This document shows positions 17,875 to 27,800 of a stretch of 64,000 bases of DNA, piece after piece. The stretch lies in assembly GCA_017849555.1 (NCBI GenBank), contig JAFIGU010000107.1, forward strand, positions 124,001-188,000, in the 5' to 3' direction. A program made the position numbers and the translations under genes. The notes under the pieces are model-generated. The model was not told where the DNA came from. It saw only the letters and a program-made list of their open reading frames with translations, and did no database searches. How positions within the stretch are numbered: position 1 is the stretch's first letter; each line of letters opens with the position of its first letter. This DNA is from Sphingomonas sp. (GTDB taxonomy: Bacteria; Pseudomonadota; Alphaproteobacteria; Sphingomonadales; Sphingomonadaceae).

Positions 17875-18342
17875 TCACACGCTGTCGGTGAGCAGGACGA
17901 GATAGTCCTTGTTGAGGACGGTGTTCTCGATCAGCGGCCAGTTTTTCTGATGGACTTCGGAATGTATCCAGCGTTGGCGCTGCTCTTCGCTTTCATAGGT
18001 CAGCTGGAAGCGATAGTTGATCCCCGGCGCGGGCGCCGGACCGCCCTGGACGATGGAGCGCAGCTTCAGCATCTTCAGGTCGATATAGCCACGGCCGCGG
18101 AAGCTTTCGGCCGCGGGCTTGAAATGATCGTGAAAGGCATCGAGCATCTCCTGCTCGCGTTTCGGGTCCACCGCGAGATCGCAATAGAGCACGATCGGCT
18201 TGCCCGGCGCGCGCGCGCCGCGACGTACCGGCCCGGCAAGCGATTTGGTCGCCCCGCTGGCGCCGATGCCGGCGAAGGCGAGCAATTTGAGCAGCTTTCT
18301 GCGTTCCACGAACATTCCCTTTCGCAATGGACGGATGATCAT
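17875..18342 (-). CDS. Antibiotic biosynthesis monooxygenase (ABM) domain protein, probably Tat-exported
   Basis: A 155-residue protein. The N-terminus carries ERRKLLKLLAFAGIGASG, a twin-arginine-like leader. The rest matches an ABM/quinol monooxygenase ferredoxin-like fold: IVLYCDLAVDPKREQEMLDAFHDHFKPAA, then YRFQLTYESEEQRQRWIHSE and VHQKNWPLIENTVLNKDY. Such domains oxidise quinols or aromatic rings without cofactors, usually as dimers. The chosen ATG 18342 overlaps the bicupin stop (ATGA); ATG 18315 is an alternative, but its purine-rich stretch touches the start codon. Export of this domain is unusual and fits the exported neighbours. Confidence 0.78.
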   Translation of the reverse strand: MIIRPLRKGMFVERRKLLKLLAFAGIGASGATKSLAGPVRRGARAPGKPIVLYCDLAVDPKREQEMLDAFHDHFKPAAESFRGRGYIDLKMLKLRSIVQGGPAPAPGINYRFQLTYESEEQRQRWIHSEVHQKNWPLIENTVLNKDYLVLLTDSV

Positions 18343-19247
18343 TTCGGGCGCGGAGCGGCGGCCTCGGCGAACGCCGCTTTGGCGGCGAGATCCCTGGCGA
18401 TGCCGATCACCATGAATTCGATCGGCTGGCCGCCGATCTGGCGGATCGCACGCCGCTCGCCCACCTCGACCGGCACCGCATCGCCGGCGCGGACCCGCAC
18501 CGTCTCGTTCGCGATCGTCATCTCGCCTTCGCCGGCGACGACATAATAAACCGCGCTCATGCCGGGCGTGGATGCCGCGCCCACCGACGTGCCGGGCGGC
18601 AGCACGAGGTGATCGACGAAACTCCACGGCGTCGCGAACACGGCGGGGCCGAGCGCGCGGCGATAGAGGACGGTGCCCTGCCCGCCGTCCATCCGCTGCG
18701 TCGGGCGGAGGAGCGCGCGGTCCAGCCGCATGCTGATGAATTGCGGCACCGGATCGAGCGGCACGCCGACCCGCGGGTCGCCAAGGTCGAAATTGTCGTA
18801 GTTTTTGGTCATCCCGACATTGACGTTGAGCCATTGAATCGGGCGGTCGCCGGGATTGTAGATGGCATGCGCATGGCCCATCCGATCCGGCACCGCGGCG
18901 GGGCCGGCGATCGTCGAGGTGCGCCCGTCGATCGTGAACTCGGCATCGCCGTCGAGGATGACGAACATCTCCTCGCATTGATTATGGAAATGCTGGCCGA
19001 TCCCGCTCTTCGGCGCGATTTCCCCGCGGTGTACGAAAATGAGGTTGGTACTGAGCGCATGGGCGCCGAGCAGCGGCGCGAACGCCATCGATCCGGCGCC
19101 GCCGTGCACGCCGCTCGCGCTGCGAAATCGCGAGGGATCGCTATGCCCGATCCGATCGGCGACCGGGCCGGCGCGGGCGGGCATCGGCGTCAGCAGCGCG
19201 GCGAGCGCCGTCAGTGCCAAGGCATGGCTGCGAGCGGAATCCACCAC
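18339..19247 (-). CDS. Exported bicupin protein
   Basis: A 302-residue protein with a signal peptide (ALTALAALLTPMPARA). The first cupin keeps metal ligands: HFHNQCEEMFVILDGDAEF and the later histidine in RMGHAHAIYNPGD. The second cupin (about residues 215-290, MSAVYYVVAGEGEMTIANETVRV) lacks the histidines and is probably structural. It is the first gene of an operon with the ABM and SMP-30 genes. The 17-bp palindrome at 19315-19331 lies about 70 bp upstream, in the divergent region shared with an MFS gene. A dioxygenase or isomerase acting on an aromatic or keto acid outside the cytoplasm is possible; the substrate is unknown. Confidence 0.85.
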   Translation of the reverse strand: MVDSARSHALALTALAALLTPMPARAGPVADRIGHSDPSRFRSASGVHGGAGSMAFAPLLGAHALSTNLIFVHRGEIAPKSGIGQHFHNQCEEMFVILDGDAEFTIDGRTSTIAGPAAVPDRMGHAHAIYNPGDRPIQWLNVNVGMTKNYDNFDLGDPRVGVPLDPVPQFISMRLDRALLRPTQRMDGGQGTVLYRRALGPAVFATPWSFVDHLVLPPGTSVGAASTPGMSAVYYVVAGEGEMTIANETVRVRAGDAVPVEVGERRAIRQIGGQPIEFMVIGIARDLAAKAAFAEAAAPRPK

Positions 19248-19314
19248 CTCTCCCCTATCCGTGAAACCGCGATTTGTCGGTCTTTACGCCGCGTTATAAC
19301 CCGCCTAAACGAAA

Positions 19315-19331
19315 ATCATATAGGATATTAT
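19315..19331. promoter_or_regulatory. Palindromic operator candidate, site 2 (one mismatch)
   Basis: ATCATAT-AGG-ATATTAT, one base away from the perfect palindrome seen at 14489 and 27977. It lies in the 112-bp divergent region between the bicupin operon and the MFS transporter gene, 28 bp before the MFS start codon. Confidence 0.6.
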
Positions 19332-19359
19332 TCGAAAATCGCAGATCGGGAGAGGTTGA

Positions 19360-20673
19360 ATGGCGAGGCACGCGCGGTCGGCGGTTCGCATCCGGCTTAT
19401 CTTCATGCTGTTCGTGATCAGCGCGATCGCCTTCCTCGATCGCACCAACATCTCGGTCGCGGGGGTCGAGATGCGCCACGATTATGGGATCGATCAGGTG
19501 CGGCTCGGCTGGGTATTCAGCGCCTTTCTGATCGGATACGCCTTGTTCCAGGTGCCCGCGGGATGGCTCGCGGCGCGGATCGGGCCACGCAATCTGCTGA
19601 CCGCGGCGCTGATCTGGTGGGGCGTTTTCAGCATCGCGACGGCATTGGTGCCGCCGCAGGGCCGGCACGCGATCCTGATGCTGGCATTGGTTCGCTTCGC
19701 GCTCGGTATCGGCGAGGCGGCGGTTTATCCCGCCGGCAACCAGTTCATCGCGCGCTGGATTCCCGTCGCGGAGCGCGGCAAGGCCAACGGCCTCGTCTTC
19801 GCCGGCGTCGGGTTCGGCTCGGGCCTCACCCCGCCGCTCATCACCGCCGTGATCGCCGCCGCCGGATGGCGCGCATCCTTCTATGTCTGCGCGATGATCG
19901 GGGTTGCCGCCGCTTTGGTCTGGTATGCGGTCGCGCGGGATCGGCCGCAACAGCATCGCGCCGTCAACGCGATGGAACTGGCGCATATCGAGAACGGGCT
20001 TCCGCCGATCGACCATGAGCAGAAGACCGCGATCCCCTGGCGCGCGATCCTGCGCAGCCGGAATGTCTGGGGATTGTTCCTGAGCTATTTCGCGTTCGGC
20101 TATGTCATCTGGATCTTCTTCAGCTGGTTCTTCATCTATCTCGCCGAAGCGCGCGGGCTCGATCTGAAGTCCAGCGCGATATTCGGCATGGCGCCGTTCC
20201 TGGCGATGACCGCCGGATGCCTCATCGGCGGGGTGCTGAACGACGCGATCTCGAGCCGCCTTGGCCTCTATTGGGGCCGATCCGGGCTGGCGATGGCCTC
20301 ATTCATCCTGACGGGTCTCTTCCTGATCGTCGGTTCGCGCGTCGACAATGTCGCGCTGGCGGTGCTTACGCTCGCGCTCGGCGGCGGCGCGATCTATTTG
20401 TCGCAAAGCTCCTTCTGGTCGGTGACCGCAGATATCGCCGGCCCGCACACCGGGGTGGTTTCCGGGCTGATGAACATCGGGTGCCAGATCGGCGGCGCGC
20501 TTACCGCTTCGCTCACGCCGTGGATCGCCGCGCATTATGGCTGGACCGCCGCGTTCGGCGCGGGCGCGGGGATCGTGATCGTCGGCACGATCGCATGGGC
20601 GGTGGTCGATCCGCGCCGCCTGATCGAAAGCGCGCCGGCGGCTACTGGTGCGAGCGTCGCGATCGCACGGTGA
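19360..20673 (+). CDS. MFS transporter, ACS (anion:cation symporter) type
   Basis: A 437-residue inner-membrane carrier with about twelve helices. The family pattern is visible in FLDRTNISVAGVEM, FQVPAGWLAARIGPRNLL and LGIGEAAVYPAGNQFIARW. It most resembles carriers for carboxylates such as glucarate, galactonate or phthalate. GGGAGAGG precedes the ATG. It is divergent from the bicupin operon and shares its palindromic operator, so it is probably the uptake system for the product of that periplasmic module. The 3' end overlaps the convergent hypothetical gene by 32 bases. Confidence 0.9.
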   Translation: MARHARSAVRIRLIFMLFVISAIAFLDRTNISVAGVEMRHDYGIDQVRLGWVFSAFLIGYALFQVPAGWLAARIGPRNLLTAALIWWGVFSIATALVPPQGRHAILMLALVRFALGIGEAAVYPAGNQFIARWIPVAERGKANGLVFAGVGFGSGLTPPLITAVIAAAGWRASFYVCAMIGVAAALVWYAVARDRPQQHRAVNAMELAHIENGLPPIDHEQKTAIPWRAILRSRNVWGLFLSYFAFGYVIWIFFSWFFIYLAEARGLDLKSSAIFGMAPFLAMTAGCLIGGVLNDAISSRLGLYWGRSGLAMASFILTGLFLIVGSRVDNVALAVLTLALGGGAIYLSQSSFWSVTADIAGPHTGVVSGLMNIGCQIGGALTASLTPWIAAHYGWTAAFGAGAGIVIVGTIAWAVVDPRRLIESAPAATGASVAIAR

Positions 20674-21091
20674 TCGGCGGGCGGCCCGGGACGTCCATGA
20701 AAATGGTGCCCAGCACGCTTCGCCGCAACCGCACCGACGCGCCCACCGCCGGCGGCGAAATCGCGTTGCTCGCGGTCTCGAACAGCCGGCCGTCGGCGAG
20801 CCGGACCTCGAACAGCCCATAACGCAGCGCGGTCACCGCGGCGACGCGCCCGGTCGGCTCGGTCGAAACGGCGGGTGAAGCCGGCGGCGGCGCAGACCGG
20901 GCGACCGGACCGGTTGGTGCGGCCGGCGCGGCGGGTGCGGCCGGCGCGGCATTGCTGACCGGCGAAGCGCTCGCCGCCTCGCGCGCATCATAGCAGGAAA
21001 GGCGCGCGCCGGGATCGGCCACCGACCGGCAATCCTGTGTCGGCGGCACAGCGATCATGGCAAGCAGCTCGATCCATGAATACACCGACAT
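20642..21091 (-). CDS. Conserved hypothetical protein with Ala/Pro-rich linker
   Basis: About 149 residues. An N-terminal hydrophobic stretch (WIELLAMIAVPP) is followed by CRSVADPGARLSCYD, a motif often seen at the start of small exported proteobacterial proteins, in which two cysteines could pair. A low-complexity linker of Ala-Ala-Pro repeats (DNA repeats around 20917-20951) leads to a C-terminal beta-rich part GLFEVRLADGRLFETASN and GTIFMDVPGRPPITV. No enzymatic function is recognised. The start is uncertain: ATG 21091 gives a plausible leader, and ATG 21112 is in frame upstream. Confidence 0.6.
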   Translation of the reverse strand: MSVYSWIELLAMIAVPPTQDCRSVADPGARLSCYDAREAASASPVSNAAPAAPAAPAAPTGPVARSAPPPASPAVSTEPTGRVAAVTALRYGLFEVRLADGRLFETASNAISPPAVGASVRLRRSVLGTIFMDVPGRPPITVRSRRSHQ

Positions 21092-21164
21092 TCGCATCCC
21101 TCCGCAGCTCATCGTTGACGCCGGCCGTCAGGCGCTCGCATTGCGATTGACCGGCAAAGCGAAT

Positions 21165-21181
21165 ATCCTATCATATATGAT
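21165..21181. promoter_or_regulatory. Palindromic operator candidate, site 3 (one mismatch)
   Basis: ATCCTAT-CAT-ATATGAT, one mismatch from the perfect motif. It lies 35 bp before the cupin start codon at 21217. An overlapping, unspaced palindrome ATCATATATGAT-like core is also present here. Confidence 0.6.
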
Positions 21182-21216
21182 CAAGCGCAATAAGGCGCGA
21201 CCACATGGAGAGAAAA

Positions 21217-22200
21217 ATGGGGTTCAGGAGATGGTCGGCCGCGATGATGATCTGCGCGGCGAGCGTCGGCACCGCGCAAACCGCCCCGCCCGCGGGCGCG
21301 CCGGCGAACGCGCCCCACCCCGCCTTCGCCCCGCCGCCGCCGATGCGCGTCTGGGCGCCCAAGAAGACGCCCTATGCGGATTACAAGGCCCCCAACCGAC
21401 CGTGGTGGAAATTGTCGGATGTGCTGGCGCTGCACAAAGGTGAGAAAAGCTGGTCGCAGCCGATCGTGCGCAACAAGGACATCGTCGCCGACTGGCACCA
21501 GATCGCACCGGGACAGGCCACGCCCCAACTGGCCTATTCCGACAACCGCACCGGCATCATCGTCTGGGATGGCGAGATCACGGTCGCCCTCGCCGGCCAG
21601 CCGCCGTTCGTCGCGCGCAAGGGTTTCGAGATCGATATTCCGTTCCGCGTGCCCTTCACCCTGCAGACCGTCGGCGATCGCCCTGCACTCTATTTCGAGA
21701 TCCACGCCGCGAGCGACATGCCGCTCTATCCCGTCGAGACGACACGGTCGCGTCCCAAGCCCGTCGACGGTTTCGTCTATGAAGAGCGGCTCGCCGTCGG
21801 GCCGCCCGGCCAGTTCGATGCGATGAACCGCCCCTATCTCGATTATTTCAAGGAGGTGGTGGCGGGCGGCGCGCGCGCCGGCGCGTTCATCGCCGCGCAG
21901 CATATGTTCGTGAACAATATCCGCGGGCGCGCCGTGCCGACGCCGCCGGCATCGAACCTTGGCCATTATCACATCGGTTACGACGAATTCTGGTTCGTCA
22001 TGGAGGGCAATGTCGACCTTCAGGTGGAAGGCGTGCCGACGTTCACCGCCTCGCCGGGAGACGTCATCTCCGCGGCGCAAGGGCGCTGGCACCGGGCAAG
22101 TTTCGGCGGCCCGGAGGGACAGATGGGCACCCGCGTCGCGGTCAATCCCTATCCCGCCGGGCTCCACGGCTATACGGTCGAATCCGGCGGCCGGCAGTAG
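21217..22200 (+). CDS. Exported cupin-domain protein
   Basis: A 327-residue protein with a signal peptide (AAMMICAASVGTAQT). Start ATG 21217 is chosen because GGAGAG at 21207-21212 lies four bases upstream; ATG 21205 is in frame but overlaps that site. The C-terminal cupin has the metal motif GHYHIGYDEFWFVMEGNVDL and a later histidine in AQGRWHRASF. The N-terminal half (VVWDG/ITVALAG region) looks like a degenerate second cupin. It stands alone under operator site 3 and is convergent with the GH3 gene. It could process an aromatic or sugar-acid intermediate in the periplasm; no precise function can be given. Confidence 0.82.
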   Translation: MGFRRWSAAMMICAASVGTAQTAPPAGAPANAPHPAFAPPPPMRVWAPKKTPYADYKAPNRPWWKLSDVLALHKGEKSWSQPIVRNKDIVADWHQIAPGQATPQLAYSDNRTGIIVWDGEITVALAGQPPFVARKGFEIDIPFRVPFTLQTVGDRPALYFEIHAASDMPLYPVETTRSRPKPVDGFVYEERLAVGPPGQFDAMNRPYLDYFKEVVAGGARAGAFIAAQHMFVNNIRGRAVPTPPASNLGHYHIGYDEFWFVMEGNVDLQVEGVPTFTASPGDVISAAQGRWHRASFGGPEGQMGTRVAVNPYPAGLHGYTVESGGRQ

Positions 22201-22213
22201 CTGCCGGCCGCCG
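22185..22213. terminator. Bidirectional hairpin between convergent genes, stop codon in the loop
   Basis: A 13-bp perfect GC-rich stem whose three-base loop is TAG, the stop codon of the cupin gene. It lies 7 bp from the stop of the convergent GH3 gene. There is no T-run on either side, so it may act as a bidirectional attenuating or mRNA-protecting hairpin. Confidence 0.6.
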
Positions 22214-22220
22214 CCGCGGG

Positions 22221-24842
22221 TCATTTCGGTAGGGTCTGGGTGCCGCGCACGGTGAATTCCGCCTGCGCGGTCGGCAGGCCCGTGCCCGGCTGACCGCCGC
22301 CGATCGAGATCCGATAGCGACCGGGCGCGACCACGCGGATGCCCGCCGGCGTCACGCTCGACAGTGCGCGCGGATCGAAGGTCAGGCGCACCTCCTGATG
22401 CTCGCCAGCGCCGAGGTGAACCCGGCTGAAGCCGCGCAGCGCACGCACCGGCATTCCGGGCGCGTCGGGGAAGCTGAGATAGGCCTGCACCACTTCGTCG
22501 CCGGCGACCTTCCCGGTGTTGCGCACATCGACTTTGGCCTCGAGCATGTCCCCCGCATTCAAGGCCGATGCGGAAAGCGTGATCGGGGAATAAGCAAAGC
22601 GAGTGTAGCTGAGGCCGTGGCCGAAGGGGAAAAGCGGCTTGCCGGTGAAATAGCGATAGGTCCGGCCGGCCATTCCATATTCGCGGAACGGCGGTAACTG
22701 ATCGGCGCTGGCATAGAAAGTGACCGGCAGCCGCCCGGAGGGATTGTTCGCGCCGGACAGGGTCTGCGCGATCGCGGTGCCGCCTTCCTGCCCCGGATAC
22801 CAGGCTTCGACGATCGCATCGGCATTGGCCGCGGCCCAATTCACCGACAAGGCCGACCCGTTCATCAGCACGACGACGAGCGGCTTGCCCGTCGCCTTCA
22901 CCGCCTTCAGCACCTCTTCCTCCTGCGCCGGGAGATCGAGGCTCGAACGGTCGCCGCCGATGAACCCGGGCAGGTTGACCGGCATCTCCTCGCCTTCCAG
23001 CGCGGAGGTGATACCGACGACGCCGATCACGATATCCGCGCCGCGCGCCGCCGCCACGGCTTTCGCCAGCGCATCGGCGCGCACCTCGTTCCAGACGAAC
23101 CGCGGCAGGAACAGACCGCCCGTCTGCTCGATCTTCACCGCGTGCCGCTCGCCGCGGCGCAGCGCCATCGCGGTCAGATTGGGGCCGCGCTGGTCGGAAT
23201 CATTGTCGGCGATCAATTTGCCGTCGATCCACAGCCGGCCGCGCCCCTCCAGCCCGACGCGGTAGGAGGCATCGGCCGGCGCGGTGATGAACCCGGTCCA
23301 GCGCGTCGACGGTTCGGTCGCGCCGGTCAGCGGGTTGGAGGTATTGCGCTCGAACGAGAGCCCCGCATCGGTCTGGGTCAGCGCCGGCGCGCCGTTGAAC
23401 GTCGCGTTGCGCCAATATTCGCCGCGCAGCCCCGCCTGCCCGTCCGGCGTCGCCAGCAGGTTCGCCGGCACCGGCTCGGGCACGCGCAGGAAATCGGTGC
23501 CGGGTTCGTAGACGATCTGCGCGTCGGGGAATTCGGCACGCAGCCCGTCGAGCGCGGTTACCGGCTTCACCGGGCGACCGTGATAATTGCCCAGCAGCGC
23601 ATCGACCTGATCCGCCAGCGGCCCCACCACCGCGATGCGCCTCACTCGCGCGCGCGCGATCGGGAGCACGCCCTCATTCTTGAGCAGCACCATCGAATCG
23701 CGCGAAAGCTTGAGCGCCAGCGCGCGATGAGCATCCGAGTTGAGCGCCGTATCGGGAATCTGCGCATAAGGCACCTGGGCCGGCGGATCGAACAGCCCCA
23801 GCTTCATCCGCGCCGTGAACAGCCGGCGCAGCGAGGCATCGACCGCGCTCTGCGGCAGGAGCCCGCTCTTCATCGCGTCCAGATAGCGATCATAATCCCA
23901 GGTCGGGCCGACGCCGCGACCGAATTGCGAGCAATCATTGTCGACGCCGAGCTTCATCGACACCGCCGCCGCTTCCGCCATCGTGCCGACCGCGTGATGC
24001 CCGCGCTGGATATCGGCCACGGCGTCGCAATCCGATACGACGTGCCCCTTGAAACCCCAGGCGCCGCGCAGCCGGTCGGTGAGCAGCAGATCGCTGGCGC
24101 AGGCCGGGTGGCCGTTGATCGAATTATAGGCGCACATGACGGATTCGACCTTTCCGTCGACCACCAGCGCGCGGAAGGCGGGAAGATAGGTATCTTCGAG
24201 GTCATAGGCGCTGACGGTGATATTATCGCTGTGCCGGGTCGGCTCCGGCCCGCTATGGACCGCATAATGTTTCGCCGTGGCCGAGACGCGATAGTAACGC
24301 GGATCCTCGCCCTGCATCCCCTTGACGAAGGCGACCCCCATTTGCGCGGTCAGATAGGGGTCTTCCCCATAGGTTTCCTGCCCGCGACCCCAACGCGGAT
24401 CGCGGAAAATGTTGATGTTGGGGGACCAGAAGGTCAGCCCCTGCATGATATGATGCGGCTTGCCGCTCCGCTCGACCTGGTTCCAGCGCACGCGGCCTTC
24501 CTCGCCGATCGCGACCCCCATGTCCTTGATCGTCGCGGGATCGAACGTCGCGGCAAGCCCGATCGGCTCGGGAAAGACGGTGGCATAGCCGTTGTTCGCA
24601 ACGCCGTGGAGCGCCTCGCTCCACCAATTATATTCCGGGATATCGAGCCGCGGGATCGCCCGCGCCTCATTGACCAATTGCGACGCCTTTTCTTCGGGCG
24701 TCAGCCGCGAGACGAGATCGTCGACCCGCCGTTCGACGGGCAGCGAGGTATCGCGAAACGGCAGTTGCTCCGGCTTTTCCGTCGCGCCCGTCGCCAGCGC
24801 GGCAACGGGAAGACCAAGCAGCAGCGGAAGCAACATTGCCAT
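22221..24842 (-). CDS. Glycoside hydrolase family 3 with PA14 insertion (beta-glucosidase/beta-xylosidase)
   Basis: An 873-residue exported enzyme (signal peptide MAMLLPLLLGLPVAALA). The N-terminal TIM barrel contains YNWWSEALHGVAN, RDPRWGRGQETYGEDP and AKHYAVHSGPEPTRH; the nucleophile aspartate is in GHVVSDCDAV. The second domain begins near LALKLSRDSMVLLKNEGVLP. A PA14 domain is inserted around residues 455-590 (LRGEYWRNATFNGAP ... RLWIDGKLIADN). A fibronectin-III-like domain ends the protein (GDEVVQAYLSFPD). This layout is typical of beta-xylosidases, beta-glucosidases and arabinosidases that attack plant glycosides. It follows the TonB receptor by 49 bp on the same strand and is probably cotranscribed, coupling uptake with periplasmic hydrolysis. 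Confidence 0.92.
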   Translation of the reverse strand: MAMLLPLLLGLPVAALATGATEKPEQLPFRDTSLPVERRVDDLVSRLTPEEKASQLVNEARAIPRLDIPEYNWWSEALHGVANNGYATVFPEPIGLAATFDPATIKDMGVAIGEEGRVRWNQVERSGKPHHIMQGLTFWSPNINIFRDPRWGRGQETYGEDPYLTAQMGVAFVKGMQGEDPRYYRVSATAKHYAVHSGPEPTRHSDNITVSAYDLEDTYLPAFRALVVDGKVESVMCAYNSINGHPACASDLLLTDRLRGAWGFKGHVVSDCDAVADIQRGHHAVGTMAEAAAVSMKLGVDNDCSQFGRGVGPTWDYDRYLDAMKSGLLPQSAVDASLRRLFTARMKLGLFDPPAQVPYAQIPDTALNSDAHRALALKLSRDSMVLLKNEGVLPIARARVRRIAVVGPLADQVDALLGNYHGRPVKPVTALDGLRAEFPDAQIVYEPGTDFLRVPEPVPANLLATPDGQAGLRGEYWRNATFNGAPALTQTDAGLSFERNTSNPLTGATEPSTRWTGFITAPADASYRVGLEGRGRLWIDGKLIADNDSDQRGPNLTAMALRRGERHAVKIEQTGGLFLPRFVWNEVRADALAKAVAAARGADIVIGVVGITSALEGEEMPVNLPGFIGGDRSSLDLPAQEEEVLKAVKATGKPLVVVLMNGSALSVNWAAANADAIVEAWYPGQEGGTAIAQTLSGANNPSGRLPVTFYASADQLPPFREYGMAGRTYRYFTGKPLFPFGHGLSYTRFAYSPITLSASALNAGDMLEAKVDVRNTGKVAGDEVVQAYLSFPDAPGMPVRALRGFSRVHLGAGEHQEVRLTFDPRALSSVTPAGIRVVAPGRYRISIGGGQPGTGLPTAQAEFTVRGTQTLPK

Positions 24843-24891
24843 GTCGAGAAGCCTTTTTTGAATGTCCGAAGAGGAAGCGGCGTTGCGAAGG

Positions 24892-27800
24892 TCAGAACTT
24901 TATGCGCGCGCCGATCGAGACGAGCCGGCCCAGCGGATTGGAGACGAACCCGTTATACCCCCATGCGCCGCCGAGAATGCCGTTGGTGTTACCATTATAG
25001 AAGGGCGGATTGGCGTCCAACAGATTCTGGACGTCGACGAACAATTGCCAGCCACGCGTGAAGTTTTCGCCGCCGAATTCATATTGGGCATGCAGATCGA
25101 AGGTATTCCCGGCGGCGACCCGATCCCCGCCGCCGGTGGGGTTGCCGGCGCTGTCGACCGTGATCGGCGCGACCGATGTCGAGATCCAGTTGCGATAGGG
25201 GCCGACGTGATTCCAGAAGAGATCGAGCGAGATCCCGTCGAGCGCCCATCCGAGTTGGGCGCGGTTCTTGAACTGGACCGACGGGAAGGTGGTGTTATAG
25301 CCCGAGGTGTTCAAAATACTGAAGTCGGTTCCGCCGCCGAAATTCTGCCGGAACTTCGTGAAATAGGTAAATGCGGTGCCGATCGTCACGCGCCCGATAT
25401 TGCCGAGATCGCTCGAATAGGTGAATTGCCCGTCGACCCCCTCCACAACGAGATTGAGCGCGTTCCGCGAACTCTGGTCGATCAGATAATAGACATTCGG
25501 CGGCACCGAACCCGAAATGGTCGCGCCATTGGCGATATTGGCGAAGCTGTCGATCTGCGCCTGGGTGCAGCTCGACGGGCACAATGTGAGCAGGTTGCGC
25601 AACCCGGCCGAATTGACGATCGCGCTCGGGCTCGGCGAGGAGACGCCGCCGATGAAAGTATTGTGGAAGAACGTTCCCGCGACGACCAGCCCCGGCAGAA
25701 ACTGCGGGGTGAAATCCACGCCGATCGACCAGCTCCGCCCTTTCTGCGGCACTTCGTTGGTGAAGCCACCGCCGAGCTGGCGGCGCAGGCCCGTATTGCC
25801 CTGCCCGATCTGGCAGACCGCGACCGACATCGTGCAGGGATTGTTGGTATTGGCGGCAACCGCGCCGGGGATGTTGACCACCGACGGATAATTGGCGGTC
25901 GGCACGCTGATGACGCCGTTGGTGCCGATACTGCCCGAGGCATAGAGATAACCCTGGGTCGGATCGCCGATCACCCCGATCGGCGGCGCGACGAAAGACT
26001 TGGACCAATTGCCGCGGACCTTGAGGCCGCGGATGATTTCCCATGTCGCGGCGAATTTCGGGTTGGTCGTATCGCCCACGTCGCTGAAGCTGTCATAGCG
26101 CACCGCCGCACTGAGATCGACGCGATAGGCCAGCGGCACGTCCATCTCCGGGGAGATTACCGGGATATAGGCTTCGGCATAGACGGACTTGATCTTGCGG
26201 CTGTAATTATAGACCCGGAAATTCGATCCGGTGGTCGTCGGGCCGGTATTGTTCGATCCGGTGATCTTCTGCGTCTGGCTTTGCCAATAATATTCGCCGC
26301 CCATCGCGACCTTCAGCGGCCCGGCGGGGAGGTCGAAGAGCGATCCCTGGACGTTGAGGCGGATCTGGTTGAAGGTATTGTAGTTCGTATTCTCGCTGTT
26401 CGCGCGGTAAAGACTGCGCAGCACCGCCGGTGAGGTGCGGTTGCTGCCGACCGGATTCCATACGTCGAGCGCATTGGCGGTCGTCAGCGGCAGATTGAGC
26501 GCGATGACATTCTGGCCCGCAATATCGGACGCGGTCGTACTGCCGCTCGATTGCGCGGTCCCGTTGAGCGCCAGCATCGCGCAGGCGGTGCAAAAGCCGT
26601 TGATCGTATTGAGCGCCGATCGGTTCCAGCCGAAGGCGTCGCTGAGCGTGACCGTCCAGTTGCTGTTGATCTTATAGTCGGCAACGGCGGTCGTGTAGAT
26701 CACGTCCGACTGCGATTCGACTTCGCCATAATTGCCGTCCGGCGTGGTCGCGAGCCAGGTGATGCTCTGCTGCGTCGCGTTGGGGGCGCCCGCGGGCGCG
26801 ATGAAGAAGGGATTGATCTGCCCGCCCTTGCCCGAATTGGGTCCGAACGCCGCCGCGTTGGTCAGGTTGCCGGGGCCGTTGGGAGAATGGGTCTTCTGCC
26901 GATTATAGTTCAGCATATAGGTGACGGTGAGCTTGTCGGAAAAGTCGTTCACCACCTTCATCATGACGTTGCCGCGCCCCTGGCCGGGCACCAGAGTATT
27001 ATAGATCGAGGTATTGCATGGGGCATTGGCCTGGGTGTTGGCGACCGTGCCGGTCGCGCCGGGCGAAAGGAACACCCCGGACGGAACGGTGCCCGATGAA
27101 ACCCCCGTCACCTGGATCGTCGCCGGGCTGCACTGGAAACTATTGTTGTTCGATCCGCCGACCCCGCGATAGTCGCCGAGGCTCGAGAAGCTGCGATAGC
27201 GGTTGAGCAATGTCGATTGTTCGGTCCAGGCGCCGGCGACATAGACCCCGCCGGTGCCCCAGGTCTTGCCCCAGATGAGACTGCCGCTCTTGCTTCGGTA
27301 ATGGTCGGCCCAGCCATATTGGAAATTCGCGTCGAGGCCGTCGAAGGTGCGGCGGGTAATGAAGTTCACGACGCCAGCCACCGCATCCGATCCGTAGACC
27401 GACGAGGCGCCGTCGGCGAGCACCTCGACCCGCTGGATCGCGCTCACCGGAATGATGTTCGGATCGGTCTGGCTGAACTGCGTGCCGCCGCCGGGCAGGC
27501 GCAATCCGTCGACGATGACGAGCGTGGTGTTCGACGACGACCCCGCAAGGCTGTGGATCTGCGGAGAATAGTAGGAGTAAGCATTCTCGCCCTGCGCGAG
27601 CGATCCGGCGGTCGAGAGCGCCGGAACGGTGTTGACCAGCTGCGACAGATTGACCGGCGCGGTCTTTTCGATCGCCTCAAGGCCCACCGAAACGAGGTTG
27701 GAGCCGATCGGGGCGACGCCGCGGATCGCGGTCCCCGTGACGACGATGTCCTGCGCGCCCGGCGCGTCATTGGAGACGACGGGCGCGGGGTTGGCGGGGC

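Noticed and set aside
20917..20951. Short direct repeats resembling a CRISPR or tandem repeat array
   Set aside because: They are GC-rich codon repeats encoding an Ala-Ala-Pro linker within a protein, without spacers of constant length.
24862..26433. A plus-strand open frame of 523 codons opposite the second TonB receptor
   Set aside because: Shadow of the real minus-strand receptor gene; no motif or ribosome site supports it.
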